A stretch of DNA of 64,000 bases, from assembly GCA_016285175.1 (NCBI GenBank), contig JAEEQF010000002.1:1-64000 (forward strand), given 5' to 3'. Of the stretch, positions 9,311 to 21,511 are shown one piece after another. The notes beneath the pieces were generated by a model, which made no database searches, had not been told where the DNA came from, and saw only the letters and a list, made by a program, of their open reading frames with translations. This DNA is from Bacteroidales bacterium. Lineage in GTDB: Bacteria > Bacteroidota > Bacteroidia > Bacteroidales > UBA932. Within the stretch, counting starts at the first letter, position 1. Each line of letters opens with the position of its first letter. The position numbers were made by a program, and so were the translations under genes.

Positions 9311-10351
9311 CTATTTCTTGTTGGTAAGGGTATAGGTGAAACCGAACTCCAGGAATTCCTTGAACTGTACACCCTTTACGTCACCCTTGCCGTCTCCGTC
9401 CGTGTCGCGTACAAGTACGCGCGGGTCGTAGATCATGTTGGTGGAAACGGTGAGTGCGAAGTATTTGGCCAGTTTCCAGATTATCTTGTTGTCCCAGGTG
9501 ATACGGGGTTCCACCTTGGGAGTAAGATAGTTGTAGAACAGGGTGAGCTGGGTGGCGTAGGAGAATACGTCGTTGATTACCCAGGCCATATCGGCCTTGA
9601 TCTGGGTACCGAACTCCAGACGCCAGCTCTTGTACTGGTCTTCCGTCCCTTCCAACAGGTCCATGCCGTAGGTCTTGCGCAGTTCCGGGATGCTCACTAT
9701 AACGCCGCCGCCGGAGATGGGGGCCACGTTGAGGGAGAACCACGGGGCCGGCGTCCATAGCACACCCACGCCCAGATTGATGTAGGCGGGAGCGAAGAAG
9801 CCGGACTTGAGGTTGTTCTTGGCAGCCTCCCGCCAGGCGGCGGAAGGGTTGTCCGGATACTTCTCAAACAGGGCGTCCGAGGGAGACTTGTAGTTGTAGT
9901 TGTTGCCGAACTGGGTCTTGAAGTCGAAGCTGGCGGAATAGGCCAGGTTTTTCACCGGCGTCTCGTAGCCCCACTTGGACTCGAAGTAGATGCGGTCCTT
10001 GTTCTTCTGGGCGATGGGCTTGTCGGCCGAATAAAGGAAGCCGTAGTCCAGCTGGAGACGGTTGGTACCCAGCAGTTTATCCTTGGCGTAATTGGCGCTG
10101 GCGTCCACGTTGCCGGCCAGGGAGATGTTGCTGTAGCCACCTGCGGCCCACTGGCTAAGGTAGGTTTGGCCAAAGCTGATGTTGGTGAGGAAGGTGTTGG
10201 TCCAGTAGCGGGGCTTCTCCTCCTTCACGGGGACATCTTCCGCAGCGCTGAGCGCGGCGGCGGCAGCTGCCATGATATCCTGGGTATTGTTATTCTGGGC
10301 CGATGCCGCCAGGGTGGCCAGCATGGCTAAAAGGGTTAGTACTCTTTTCAT
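9311..10351 (-). CDS. DUF3078 domain-containing secreted protein
   Basis: A 346-residue exported protein of a Bacteroidota-specific family without known function. A signal peptide (MKRVLTLLAMLATLAASAQ) starts at the ATG 10349-10351, the start I prefer over a longer upstream reading. The mature part has the family's repeated aromatic/Gly beta-strand pattern (ISFGQTYLSQWAAGG near the start; strands ending FGFTYTLTNKK), consistent with an outer-membrane beta-barrel. A DTDGDGKGD stretch near the C-terminus looks like a calcium-binding loop. It starts 2 bp after proS and ends 3 bp before tilS, so it is cotranscribed with two translation genes; a link in function is not evident. Confidence 0.8.
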   Translation of the reverse strand: MKRVLTLLAMLATLAASAQNNNTQDIMAAAAAALSAAEDVPVKEEKPRYWTNTFLTNISFGQTYLSQWAAGGYSNISLAGNVDASANYAKDKLLGTNRLQLDYGFLYSADKPIAQKNKDRIYFESKWGYETPVKNLAYSASFDFKTQFGNNYNYKSPSDALFEKYPDNPSAAWREAAKNNLKSGFFAPAYINLGVGVLWTPAPWFSLNVAPISGGGVIVSIPELRKTYGMDLLEGTEDQYKSWRLEFGTQIKADMAWVINDVFSYATQLTLFYNYLTPKVEPRITWDNKIIWKLAKYFALTVSTNMIYDPRVLVRDTDGDGKGDVKGVQFKEFLEFGFTYTLTNKK

Positions 10352-10353
10352 AA

Positions 10354-11832
10354 TTAATAAGATCTTGCGAAGAGGACCCGCTGGTGGGAAGGCTTGCCGG
10401 TATAGATGCACTTGCCTTCTTCCATGCATACGGCACTGTCCACGGGGATGCAGCGGATGGTTGCCTTGGTCTCTTCCTGGATGCGGGCTTCGGTTTCTGC
10501 GGTGCCGTCCCAGTGGCAGAGCAGGAAACCGCCTTTTTCAATTTCTTCCTTGAACTCTTCCCAAGTGTCCACCTTGCGGATGGAAGCGTCCCGGAAAGCA
10601 AGGGCTTTGTTGTAAATACCCTTCTGGATATCGTCCAAAAGGCCGATGATGCGGTCTTCCAGACCTTCCAGGGGTTCGGAGATCTTCTCCAGGGTGTCCC
10701 GGCGGCATACTTCCACGGTGCCGTTCTGCAGGTCCCGCGGGCCCATGGCCAGACGCACCGGCACGCCCTTCAGTTCCCATTCTGCGAACTTGAAGCCAGG
10801 GCGCAGGGTGTCCCTGTCGTCCACTTCCACGCTATGGCCCTTGGCCTCCAGCACTTTCTTGAGGGAGAACATCTTGTCCAGCACGGCGTTGCGCTCTTCC
10901 TCGCTCTTGTAAATGGGAACCATCACCACCTGGATGGGAGCCAGGGCGGGCGGGAGCACCAGACCGTTGTCGTCTCCGTGGGCCATGATGAGCGCGCCCA
11001 TCAGACGGGTGGAAACACCCCAGGAGGTGGCCCAGACGAATTCTTCCTTGCCTTCCTTGTTGGTGAAGGTGACGTTGAAGCTCTTGGCGAAGTTCTGCCC
11101 CAGGAAGTGCGAGGTGCCGGCCTGCAGGGCCTTGCCGTCCTGCATGAGGGCCTCTATGGTCATGGTGTCCAGGGCGCCGGCGAAACGCTCTCCGGGGCTC
11201 TTGTGGCCCACCACCACGGGCAGGGCCATCACCTCACGGGCGAACTTGGCGTACACATCCACCATCTGCTGCTTGCGGGCTTCGGCCTCTTCGGCTGTGG
11301 CGTGGGCGGTATGGCCTTCCTGCCACAGGAATTCGGCCGTACGGAGGAACAGGCGGGTGCGCATCTCCCAGCGAACCACGTTGCACCACTGGTTGCACAG
11401 CACGGGCAGGTCCCGCCAGCTGTGGATCCAGTTCTTATAGGTATCCCAGATGATGGTTTCCGAGGTGGGACGCACGATGAGTTCTTCTTCCAGCTTGGCC
11501 TCCGGGTCCACCACGATGCCGTTGCCCTTAGGGTCGTTCATCAGACGGTGATGGGTGACCACCGCGCACTCCTTGGCAAAGCCTGCCACGTGTTCCGCCT
11601 CCCGGCTGAAGAAACTCTTGGGGATGAAGAGGGGGAAGTATGCATTCTTGACGCCCGTTGCCTTGAACATGTCGTCCAGGATGCGCTGCATCTTTTCCCA
11701 GATGGCGTATCCATAGGGCTTGATAACCATGCAGCCGCGTACGGCGGACTGCTCTGCCAGGTCGGCCTTTACAACCAGGTCATTGTACCACTGGGAGTAG
11801 TTCTCTTCCCGTTTTGTAACCTCTTTTGCCAT
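10354..11832 (-). CDS. proS: Prolyl-tRNA synthetase
   Basis: Charges tRNA-Pro with proline (class II synthetase). The 492 residues are typical of the short eukaryote/archaeon-like ProRS found in Bacteroidota. Motif 2 around [21 protein letters not shown], the anticodon-binding domain and the C-terminal zinc-binding-like segment ending VLFARSY are visible. The ATG at 11830-11832 ([15 protein letters not shown]) is preferred to a longer upstream reading with an improbable basic N-terminus. It heads the proS-DUF3078-tilS operon, with a ~100-nt leader behind a TATCTTTG promoter box. Confidence 0.95.
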   Translation of the reverse strand: MAKEVTKREENYSQWYNDLVVKADLAEQSAVRGCMVIKPYGYAIWEKMQRILDDMFKATGVKNAYFPLFIPKSFFSREAEHVAGFAKECAVVTHHRLMNDPKGNGIVVDPEAKLEEELIVRPTSETIIWDTYKNWIHSWRDLPVLCNQWCNVVRWEMRTRLFLRTAEFLWQEGHTAHATAEEAEARKQQMVDVYAKFAREVMALPVVVGHKSPGERFAGALDTMTIEALMQDGKALQAGTSHFLGQNFAKSFNVTFTNKEGKEEFVWATSWGVSTRLMGALIMAHGDDNGLVLPPALAPIQVVMVPIYKSEEERNAVLDKMFSLKKVLEAKGHSVEVDDRDTLRPGFKFAEWELKGVPVRLAMGPRDLQNGTVEVCRRDTLEKISEPLEGLEDRIIGLLDDIQKGIYNKALAFRDASIRKVDTWEEFKEEIEKGGFLLCHWDGTAETEARIQEETKATIRCIPVDSAVCMEEGKCIYTGKPSHQRVLFARSY

Positions 11833-11879
11833 AGTTTTATTGTTTTTTTTCTTTTTTGTGCTTATTATTGTCTCTTGAA

Positions 11880-11933
11880 CACGGAAAACGGGTACAGATT
11901 TTGATGTAGGTTCCGTGAGCCGGAGATTCCGGC
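11880..11933 (-). promoter_or_regulatory. Structured 5' leader of proS
   Basis: Two inverted repeats lie in the presumed leader: CACGGAA (11880-11886) with TTCCGTG (11911-11917), and GCCGGA (11919-11924) with TCCGGC (11928-11933). Both are perfect. No Rho-independent T run follows. I do not recognise a known riboswitch or T-box; a regulatory role is a guess. Confidence 0.3.
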
Positions 11934-11934
11934 G

Positions 11935-11942
11935 CAAAGATA
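11935..11942 (-). promoter_or_regulatory. Candidate promoter -7 box of proS
   Basis: TATCTTTG on the minus strand, exact TAnnTTTG, about 100 bp before the proS ATG. No convincing -33 box. Confidence 0.5.
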
Positions 11943-11960
11943 CTTATTTTTATTGGATAA

Positions 11961-11968
11961 AAGGAGGT
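11961..11968 (+). promoter_or_regulatory. Strong Shine-Dalgarno site before the aromatic/Ser-Arg protein gene
   Basis: AAGGAGGT, 7 nt before the ATG at 11976. It is almost the same as the site in front of rpsU (57190-57197). Most genes in this window have no such site, so it stands out. Confidence 0.8.
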
Positions 11969-11975
11969 ACTGACG

Positions 11976-13205
11976 ATGAAAAAGAGATTTATGGCATATG
12001 CACTAGGTGCCTTTGCCGCTCTGTCCTGCGCAACCGTGGGCGGGCTTCAGACCCAGACCTACGATGACGGTATCTATGTCCGCCCTGTGGCGGAACAGGT
12101 GCCGACGGTTTCCCAGGACCAGCTTGACAATCTTCTTGCAGACAGCCGGTCGTCCGAAGCTTATATCCTGAGCGGAGGCGACACCCTGGTTGTCCCCGCA
12201 GGCAAGAGCATCCGTTTTAACAAGGACAATACCATCATTACCGTAGAGGATACGCCATCCTGGGCATGGAATTATTCCTTCGCCTACAGCCCCTGGTATT
12301 TCCGCAATTATTACATGTACAGTCCCTGGTATTATGGCTCCTGGCGTTACTATCCCTGGCGTTACAGCGCCTGGGGATACGATCCCTGGTACTATGATTC
12401 CTGGTATTACGACTGGTACGGGAACTCCTGGTACGGTTATTACAGCCCCTGGTATTACAGTTCCTGGTATTATTATCCCTATGGCTATTACGGCTATTAT
12501 TGGGACTATCCGTATTACTATGGCTACTATCCCGGCTATTATTACAACTGGGGCGCCATCGGCCATCGTTGGGAGCCTTCCCGCGGTGCCCAGCTGGGTC
12601 ACCGGGACGGTAACGTAGCTGTGCGTTCCGGCTCTGCCGTTTCCCGTAATGCTTCGGCGCGTACCAGCGTGCTCACGCGTTCCTCATCCGCATCGCGGAC
12701 AGGCACTTCGGTACGCTCTTCGTCCGTGAACCGCAGCAGCAGCTCTGCCGCCACCCGGGCCACGTCCGCTTCAAGGGCCACATCCGCTTCCAGGGCAACT
12801 TCTGCATCCAGGGCCACTTCCGCTTCCCGGGCCGCTTCGGCTACGCGCAGCACGGGCTCCGTGGGCAGTTCCCGCTCCGGCTCTTCCTCTTCCGGTACGT
12901 ACCGCAGTTCCGGTTCTTCTTCCGGCAACTACCGCAGCTCCTCTTCCGGCAGTTCCGCCCGTTCTGCCGGCAGCAGCAGCTCCACCCGCTCTTCCGGCGG
13001 CTACTCCGGTGGCAGCAGCTCTTCCAGCCGTTCCTCCGGTGGCGGTTACTCCGGTAGCAGCAGCTCTTCCAGCCGTTCCTCCGGCGGTGGTTATTCCGGT
13101 AGCAGCAGCTCCTCCAGCCGTTCTTCCGGCGGCGGTTATTCCGGCGGTGGCGGCGGTGGTGGCAGCCGTTCCTCCGGTGGCGGATCCTCCGGTGGTCGTA
13201 GATAA
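11976..13205 (+). CDS. Exported low-complexity Trp/Tyr-rich and Ser/Arg/Gly-rich protein
   Basis: 409 residues, function unknown. An N-terminal signal (MKKRFMAYALGAFAALSCA) has a cysteine at 18 that could be lipidated, although Ala at -3 is a weak lipobox. Residues 20-90 form a small ordinary domain. Residues about 94-190 are an extreme Tyr/Trp/Pro-rich stretch (repeats such as SPWYY, SSWYY). From about 210 to the end it is Ser/Arg/Gly-rich, with five 6-residue RATSAS-type units and three exact-length 15-residue YSG-S-R-SSGGG units. Bacteroides genomes carry similar genes, often misnamed vitellogenin II precursor, next to an OmpP1-like gene, as here. Such composition fits a surface or matrix protein; this is an inference. 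It has an unusually strong Shine-Dalgarno site. Confidence 0.7.
   Translation: MKKRFMAYALGAFAALSCATVGGLQTQTYDDGIYVRPVAEQVPTVSQDQLDNLLADSRSSEAYILSGGDTLVVPAGKSIRFNKDNTIITVEDTPSWAWNYSFAYSPWYFRNYYMYSPWYYGSWRYYPWRYSAWGYDPWYYDSWYYDWYGNSWYGYYSPWYYSSWYYYPYGYYGYYWDYPYYYGYYPGYYYNWGAIGHRWEPSRGAQLGHRDGNVAVRSGSAVSRNASARTSVLTRSSSASRTGTSVRSSSVNRSSSSAATRATSASRATSASRATSASRATSASRAASATRSTGSVGSSRSGSSSSGTYRSSGSSSGNYRSSSSGSSARSAGSSSSTRSSGGYSGGSSSSSRSSGGGYSGSSSSSSRSSGGGYSGSSSSSSRSSGGGYSGGGGGGGSRSSGGGSSGGRR
12756..12845 (+). repeat. 18-bp tandem repeat (five units) in the aromatic/Ser-Arg gene
   Basis: Units encode Arg-Ala-(Thr/Ala)-Ser-Ala-(Ser/Thr); they start at 12756 and repeat every 18 bp in frame. Third-position changes between units show some age. 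Confidence 0.75.
13002..13136 (+). repeat. 45-bp tandem repeat (three units) in the aromatic/Ser-Arg gene
   Basis: Units start at 13002, 13047 and 13092 and a partial fourth at 13137; each encodes a 15-residue YSG-poly-Ser-R-SSGGG unit. In-frame length variation between strains would be expected. Confidence 0.8.
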
Positions 13206-13224
13206 TTAATTGAGCAGCAAGAAA

Positions 13225-14862
13225 ATGAAAAGATTATATACCATCATTTTGATGGTAGCGGCCGTAGTACCGGCCGCTGCCCAGAACTGGCAGGACGCCC
13301 TGCTGTTCTCGGAGAATGTATATAGTGGTACGGCCCGTACCGTGGGCATGGGCAATGCCGTAACCGCCATCGGCGGAGACCCCGGGACCCTGGTTTTCAA
13401 CCCGGCCGGGTCGGCCGTTGCCGCATACTCCCAGTTCTCCTTGACACCGGCCCTTACCTTCTCGTCGGCTTCCGCCACCGGAACCGTCCTGGAGGGGGAT
13501 ACCCAGCCCATCGGCTTCGGGGATCAGTTCCGGACAGGCTACATGCGGCTCAAGATGCCCAATCTGTCGTATATCACTTCCATGGATACCGGCAGGCGCC
13601 GCGGACTCAAGCGCTATGCCTTCGGTTTTTCCTTCAATTCCACCAACAATTTCACCTCCCGTTTCAACGCGGCGGGTGTGAACGTGGATAATTCCTTTGC
13701 GGCTTCGCTGGCCTCATCGGCCGACGGCTACTCCGAATATGCATTGGGAAGCCAGGACTGGTACGAATCCCCGGCCTTGTGGCGGGATATGGTAGGCTAC
13801 CGCAGCGGCATGATCAGCGGTGTGGAAGGAATGGACGGGGCCTACATCGCCCTCACGGAAGTGCGGGACGAAGCGGGGAATTTCCGCCTGGCCGCTCCGG
13901 TGTTCCAGAAATACGGACGCCAGACCAACGGCTATAAGAGCGATTTCCTGCTGAACTTCGCCCTCAACTTCTCGGACCGCTTCTATTTGGGTGCCAACCT
14001 GGGCTTAACCAATCTTAATTACAACCAGGTGGAGTATTGGCAGGAGAGTCCGGCCAACGAGAACGAGTTCCCCACCATCGGCTATGCCGACGGTACCACG
14101 GCCCGTTTCACCTCCCTGCTCATGCAGTATAACTACCGGGCTTCCGGCACCGGCCTGTATCTGAAGGCCGGCGTCCTGTGGCGTCCCTTCCCTTCGCTGC
14201 GCCTGGCTGCGGCCGTGCAGACGCCCACCATCCTGCACATCACGGAACGTTATGGTTATAAGGGACAGGTGAGCCTGTCGGGCAAGGCCTATCCGTCGGC
14301 CTCTTCGCCGGAAGACCAGTGGAGCTATGTCCTGCGCGAACCCCTGCGGTTCAACGCCGGCCTGGCCTTCTCCCTGGGCACCCTGGCTGTGCTGAGCGCA
14401 GATTATGAAATGGTAAACTATGGCGCCAACCGCTTTGCCATCGACACTTCGGAGGAAGTGGGCTTCGTGGAATCGACATTCTATGAGCAGAATAAGGAGA
14501 TCCAGCAGGTCCTGGGCATTTCCCATATGCTGCGGGCAGGCCTGGAAATGAAGGTCCTCCCTTCCGTTTCCCTGCGTGCGGGCTATAACCTCACCACCGG
14601 AGCGGAACGGGACTATGCCTCCCTGCTCAAGCATGCCTTCTCCCTGGGTGCCGGCTATTCCTCCGGCGGACATTTCTATATGGATATGGCCGTCCGCCTC
14701 AGAACCGTTCCCAGCGAGTATTTGATCCCTTATTATTACTATTACGCTCCCAACGTTGAGAGTTATCAGGACAAGTATATCTGGGAAAGCATCCTTACTC
14801 CGGAAATCGAAGTGAAATCTTTCCTGGTAGACGCCCTTTTAACCCTTGGCTGGCGCTTCTGA
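13225..14862 (+). CDS. OmpP1/FadL-family outer-membrane transporter
   Basis: A 545-residue outer-membrane beta-barrel of the FadL/OmpP1 type, usually annotated as a hemin receptor or aromatic/long-chain hydrophobic solute porin in Bacteroidota. A signal peptide (MKRLYTIILMVAAVVPAAAQ) starts at the ATG 13225; an upstream TTG at 13210 gives an extra five residues and is less likely. The N-terminal plug signature TARTVGMGNAVTAIGGDPGTLVFNPAG is the family's hallmark (here partly quoted: NPAG). Many alternating aromatic strands follow and the protein ends in the barrel-insertion pattern LGWRF. It follows the aromatic/Ser-Arg gene by 19 bp and is probably cotranscribed with it. The substrate is not readable from sequence. 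Confidence 0.82.
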   Translation: MKRLYTIILMVAAVVPAAAQNWQDALLFSENVYSGTARTVGMGNAVTAIGGDPGTLVFNPAGSAVAAYSQFSLTPALTFSSASATGTVLEGDTQPIGFGDQFRTGYMRLKMPNLSYITSMDTGRRRGLKRYAFGFSFNSTNNFTSRFNAAGVNVDNSFAASLASSADGYSEYALGSQDWYESPALWRDMVGYRSGMISGVEGMDGAYIALTEVRDEAGNFRLAAPVFQKYGRQTNGYKSDFLLNFALNFSDRFYLGANLGLTNLNYNQVEYWQESPANENEFPTIGYADGTTARFTSLLMQYNYRASGTGLYLKAGVLWRPFPSLRLAAAVQTPTILHITERYGYKGQVSLSGKAYPSASSPEDQWSYVLREPLRFNAGLAFSLGTLAVLSADYEMVNYGANRFAIDTSEEVGFVESTFYEQNKEIQQVLGISHMLRAGLEMKVLPSVSLRAGYNLTTGAERDYASLLKHAFSLGAGYSSGGHFYMDMAVRLRTVPSEYLIPYYYYYAPNVESYQDKYIWESILTPEIEVKSFLVDALLTLGWRF

Positions 14863-14915
14863 CACACCATCTTCTGCCAAATTGTCAGCCAATGGCGGCT
14901 GGCACGATGTTCGAT
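14859..14915 (+). promoter_or_regulatory. Weak sigma-54-like site and inverted repeat upstream of dnaK
   Basis: CTGACA (14859-14864) is mirrored by TGTCAG (14883-14888), and TGGCACG (14900-14906) is followed after 4 nt by TCGA where a sigma-54 promoter would have TTGC. The -24 half is perfect and the -12 half is poor, so this is only a candidate heat-shock control region. No CIRCE element is present. Confidence 0.25.
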
Positions 14916-14923
14916 AATCCTAT

Positions 14924-14956
14924 GGCGTCACCCAGACCGGGTGGCGCCTATTTTTG
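14924..14956 (+). terminator. Terminator of the OmpP1 gene overlapping the dnaK promoter box
   Basis: Ten-base arms 14924-14933 and 14939-14948 (9 of 10 Watson-Crick, one G-T) with a 5-nt loop, followed by TATTTTTG. The same eight bases (14949-14956) fit the TAnnTTTG promoter box, about 25 bp before the dnaK ATG, so terminator tail and dnaK promoter appear to share bases. Confidence 0.7.
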
Positions 14957-14980
14957 TAAAACAAGTAAACAATCAATACT

Positions 14981-16891
14981 ATGGGTAAGATTATCGGCAT
15001 CGACCTGGGAACCACTAATTCCTGTGTCGCAGTGATGGAAGGCAACCAGCCTACCGTCATCATCAACAACGAGGGGCAGCGCACTACCCCTTCCGTGGTG
15101 GCTTTCACCGACGGCGGCGAGCGTAAGATCGGCTCTCCGGCCAAGCGTCAGGCCATCACCAATCCCCACAACACGGTGTTCTCCATCAAGCGTTTCATGG
15201 GTGAGACCTTTGACCAGGTGACCACCGAAGTCAACCGCGTCCCCTATAAGGTGGTCCGCGGAGAAAACAATACCCCGCGCGTGGACATCAGCGGCAAGCT
15301 CTATACGCCGCAGGAGATATCGGCCATGATCCTCCAGAAGATGAAGAAGACGGCCGAAGAGTATCTGCGCCAGGAGGTTACGGAGGCTGTTATCACCGTT
15401 CCCGCATACTTCAGCGATTCCCAGCGCCAGGCCACCAAGGAGGCTGGCCGCATCGCTGGCCTGGACGTGAAGCGTATCATCAACGAGCCCACCGCCGCAG
15501 CCCTGGCATACGGCCTTGACAAGAAGGACAAGGACATGAAAGTGGCTGTGTACGACCTGGGTGGCGGTACCTTCGATATCTCCATCCTGCAGCTGGGCGA
15601 CGGCGTGTTCGAGGTGCTTTCCACCAACGGCGACACCCATCTGGGCGGCGACGACTTCGACCAGGTGATCATCGACTGGCTGGCCCAGGAGTTTGCGGCC
15701 GAAAACGGCGGTGTGGACCTCAAGAAGGACCCGATGGCCCTCCAGCGTCTGAAGGAAGCCGCCGAAAAGGCCAAGATTGAACTTTCCAGCCAGACTTCCA
15801 CGGAGATCAACCTCCCGTACATCATGCCGGTGGACGGTGTGCCCAAGCACCTGGCCAAAACCCTTACCCGCTCCAAGTTCGAGCAGCTTTCCGACGCCCT
15901 CTTCCAGCGTTCCATCGCCCCTTGCCGCCAGGCCCTGAGCGATGCACATCTGAACCCCTCCGACATTGACGAGGTCCTCCTGGTGGGCGGTTCCACCCGT
16001 ATCCCTTACGTACAGGAGCTGGTGAAGAACTTCTTCGGCAAGGAGCCCAACAAGAGCGTGAACCCGGACGAGGTGGTTGCCATCGGCGCATCCATCCAGG
16101 GCGGTGTGCTGGCCGGCGACGTGAAGGACGTGCTGCTGCTGGATGTGACTCCGCTTTCCCTGGGTATCGAAACCCTGGGCGGCGTTATGACCAAGCTCAT
16201 CGAATCCAACACCACCATCCCCGCCAAGAAGAGCCAGATCTTCTCCACCGCGGCCGATAACCAGCCCGGCGTGGAAATCCGCGTGCTGCAGGGCGAGCGC
16301 CCCATGGCCAAGGACAACAAGCAGATAGGCATCTTCCATCTGGACGGCATTGCACCCGCACCGCGCGGCGTGCCCCAGATCGAGGTTACCTTCGATATCG
16401 ATGCCAACGGCATCCTGAACGTATCGGCCGTGGATAAGGCTACCGGCAAGGAGCAGCACATCCGCATCGAGGCCTCCAGCGGCCTGTCGGATGCCGAAAT
16501 CCAGCGCATGCGGGACGAGGCCAAGGCCAACGAAGCCGCCGACAAGGCCGAGAAGGAACGCATCGACAAGATCAACAGCGCCGACGCCCTCACCTTCCAG
16601 GCCGAAAAGTTCCTGAAGGAGAACGGCGACAAGGTCCCTGCCGATATCAAGGCCGAAGTGGAAAGCAACTGCAACCTGCTGAAGGAGGCCGTAAAGGCCC
16701 AGAACCTGGCCGATATCGACCGCTACTCCGAAGCCCTGAACAAGGCCTTCGAAAAGATGTACCAGGCCGGCCAGCAGGCCCAGGGCGGCCCGCAGGGCGG
16801 CCCTCAGGGTCCGTTCCAGGGTGGTCCTCAGGGTCCTTTCGGCGGCGGCCCGCAGCCCGGTCCGCAGGACCAGGGTCCGGACGAGCAGTAA
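14981..16891 (+). CDS. dnaK: Chaperone DnaK (Hsp70)
   Basis: ATP-driven cytoplasmic chaperone. The 636 residues show the phosphate-1 loop [10 protein letters not shown] at the N-terminus, the [10 protein letters not shown] motif near 195, the adenosine motif [10 protein letters not shown] near 335, the linker [14 protein letters not shown] near 385, and the substrate-binding domain with its alpha-helical lid. The last ~40 residues are a Gly/Pro/Gln tail ([12 protein letters not shown]...) ending GPDEQ; the acidic EEVK-like end seen in many DnaK proteins is missing. grpE and dnaJ are not neighbours. Downstream a terminator lies inside the convergent hydrolase gene. Confidence 0.97.
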   Translation: MGKIIGIDLGTTNSCVAVMEGNQPTVIINNEGQRTTPSVVAFTDGGERKIGSPAKRQAITNPHNTVFSIKRFMGETFDQVTTEVNRVPYKVVRGENNTPRVDISGKLYTPQEISAMILQKMKKTAEEYLRQEVTEAVITVPAYFSDSQRQATKEAGRIAGLDVKRIINEPTAAALAYGLDKKDKDMKVAVYDLGGGTFDISILQLGDGVFEVLSTNGDTHLGGDDFDQVIIDWLAQEFAAENGGVDLKKDPMALQRLKEAAEKAKIELSSQTSTEINLPYIMPVDGVPKHLAKTLTRSKFEQLSDALFQRSIAPCRQALSDAHLNPSDIDEVLLVGGSTRIPYVQELVKNFFGKEPNKSVNPDEVVAIGASIQGGVLAGDVKDVLLLDVTPLSLGIETLGGVMTKLIESNTTIPAKKSQIFSTAADNQPGVEIRVLQGERPMAKDNKQIGIFHLDGIAPAPRGVPQIEVTFDIDANGILNVSAVDKATGKEQHIRIEASSGLSDAEIQRMRDEAKANEAADKAEKERIDKINSADALTFQAEKFLKENGDKVPADIKAEVESNCNLLKEAVKAQNLADIDRYSEALNKAFEKMYQAGQQAQGGPQGGPQGPFQGGPQGPFGGGPQPGPQDQGPDEQ

Positions 16892-16905
16892 GCCATCGGC
16901 CTGAT

Positions 16906-18093
16906 TTACAGCAGAATCAACGCTAAGTCAATGAAGGAGCGCACTGCGGTTTCGTAGTGCGTTCCTTTTTTGTTCCTGTGGTAGGTTACCTGGTGCCAGG
17001 GCGCTTTCAGTAGCTGGTAGAGGGCGTCGGTGCAGGCCACGGGGACGATGTCATCCTCGGCAGAATGGCGCAGGACCACTTCCACGGATGCCGGCAGGGG
17101 GTGAAGGGTTTCCGAAAGGAGGGACAGGGACTTCAAGGCCTCCTTCAAACGGAGGATGTCCGGGCTTTCCTGGCCGTTGAAGAAATGGGGATGCATGTAA
17201 GAATGGATATCCGTGCCGTATTCCTGTGCCAGGTCCAGGGGGCTGTCCAGCCCCTGGGTGATGGTTTCATAGTCCTCCAGCACCCTTCCGCAAAACAGTT
17301 GGGACGGGTCCAGTCCGGCATCCAGCCAGCTGTTCAGGCTGCGGACCATGCCGGGAAAGAACAGATAGCTCATTTCCCCGCGCTGGAGAATCAGGTCCAA
17401 GGCAAGCGCCGGGTCATAGGCCCCGCTGCCCAGGCAGACGGCTTTCAGGCGGACGTCGCTTTCCGGATTATCGGTATAGTGGCAGGCCAGGGCCAGGGCA
17501 TTGGGCGCTCCCAAGGAATAACCGAAGAGGAAGGTCTTGCGGGGGAGTTTCCTGTCCAGATGCTCCTGGAGATACTCCTTGGCCGCTTCCCTGAGGTGGG
17601 CCGATACCAGCGCGCTGTTCCCGCTCATCTGATAGGCGATGGTGAGGCTGTCCGTTGCACCGTATCCGATATTGTCCGGAATCAGCGCCACATATCCCAA
17701 GACAGAGGCCAGCACTTCTGTTGTGTACAGACGGGAAGTGCCGCAAAGGGATTTTTCGCGGTTGTATGGGGACATCTCCACGGTTCCCCGCCAGGGACCG
17801 TGTTCGGGATAGGAGACCAGACCGGAAGCGATGACCTCCCTTCCTTTGGGATCCACGGTGCGATAGGTGAGGGCAACGCAGTGAACCTTCCTTTTGATGA
17901 GCTTGAGGAGACGGAAGGCATAGGCAAGGTCTTTTTTCTGGACATCCAGGCCGAATTCCAGGACGACCGAATCGATCTGCTGCTCCAGGGTAAGGGTCTG
18001 CTCCCGCAGGACGGAGACCAGCCTGCCCTGTCCGGGAGCCCGGAGACAAAGCAGAAGCACAGCCGTGAGCAGGATGATCTTGAGACGCAGCAT
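16906..18093 (-). CDS. Secreted alpha/beta hydrolase (lipase/esterase-like)
   Basis: 395 residues with an N-terminal signal peptide (hydrophobic ILLTAVLLLCLRAPGQG). An alpha/beta-hydrolase fold is shown by the nucleophile elbow GYSLG (Ser193), the preceding segment ALIPDNIGYG, an acidic residue in the SAEDDIVP segment and a histidine near GTHYETA. The combination TYRTVDPKGREVIASGLVSYP resembles the secretory-lipase-like proteins common in Bacteroidota. Substrate unknown. It is convergent with dnaK, 14 bp apart, and its 3' coding end contains the dnaK terminator hairpin. No promoter was clear. Confidence 0.72.
   Translation of the reverse strand: MLRLKIILLTAVLLLCLRAPGQGRLVSVLREQTLTLEQQIDSVVLEFGLDVQKKDLAYAFRLLKLIKRKVHCVALTYRTVDPKGREVIASGLVSYPEHGPWRGTVEMSPYNREKSLCGTSRLYTTEVLASVLGYVALIPDNIGYGATDSLTIAYQMSGNSALVSAHLREAAKEYLQEHLDRKLPRKTFLFGYSLGAPNALALACHYTDNPESDVRLKAVCLGSGAYDPALALDLILQRGEMSYLFFPGMVRSLNSWLDAGLDPSQLFCGRVLEDYETITQGLDSPLDLAQEYGTDIHSYMHPHFFNGQESPDILRLKEALKSLSLLSETLHPLPASVEVVLRHSAEDDIVPVACTDALYQLLKAPWHQVTYHRNKKGTHYETAVRSFIDLALILL
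16936..16971 (+). terminator. Rho-independent terminator of dnaK
   Basis: Arms 16936-16945 and 16956-16965 (9 of 10 pairs, one G-T), 10-nt loop, then six T. It lies inside the last codons of the minus-strand hydrolase gene. Confidence 0.8.
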
Positions 18094-18106
18094 GTCTTAG
18101 CGTTAA

Positions 18107-21501
<3,395 letters not shown>

Positions 21502-21511
21502 CCCTTACTAT

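Noticed and set aside
11833..11942. T-box in the proS leader
   Set aside because: No T-box consensus or terminator/antiterminator pair; T-boxes are typical of Firmicutes.
14863..14980. CIRCE/HrcA operator upstream of dnaK
   Set aside because: No TTAGCACTC-N9-GAGTGCTAA-like sequence is present.
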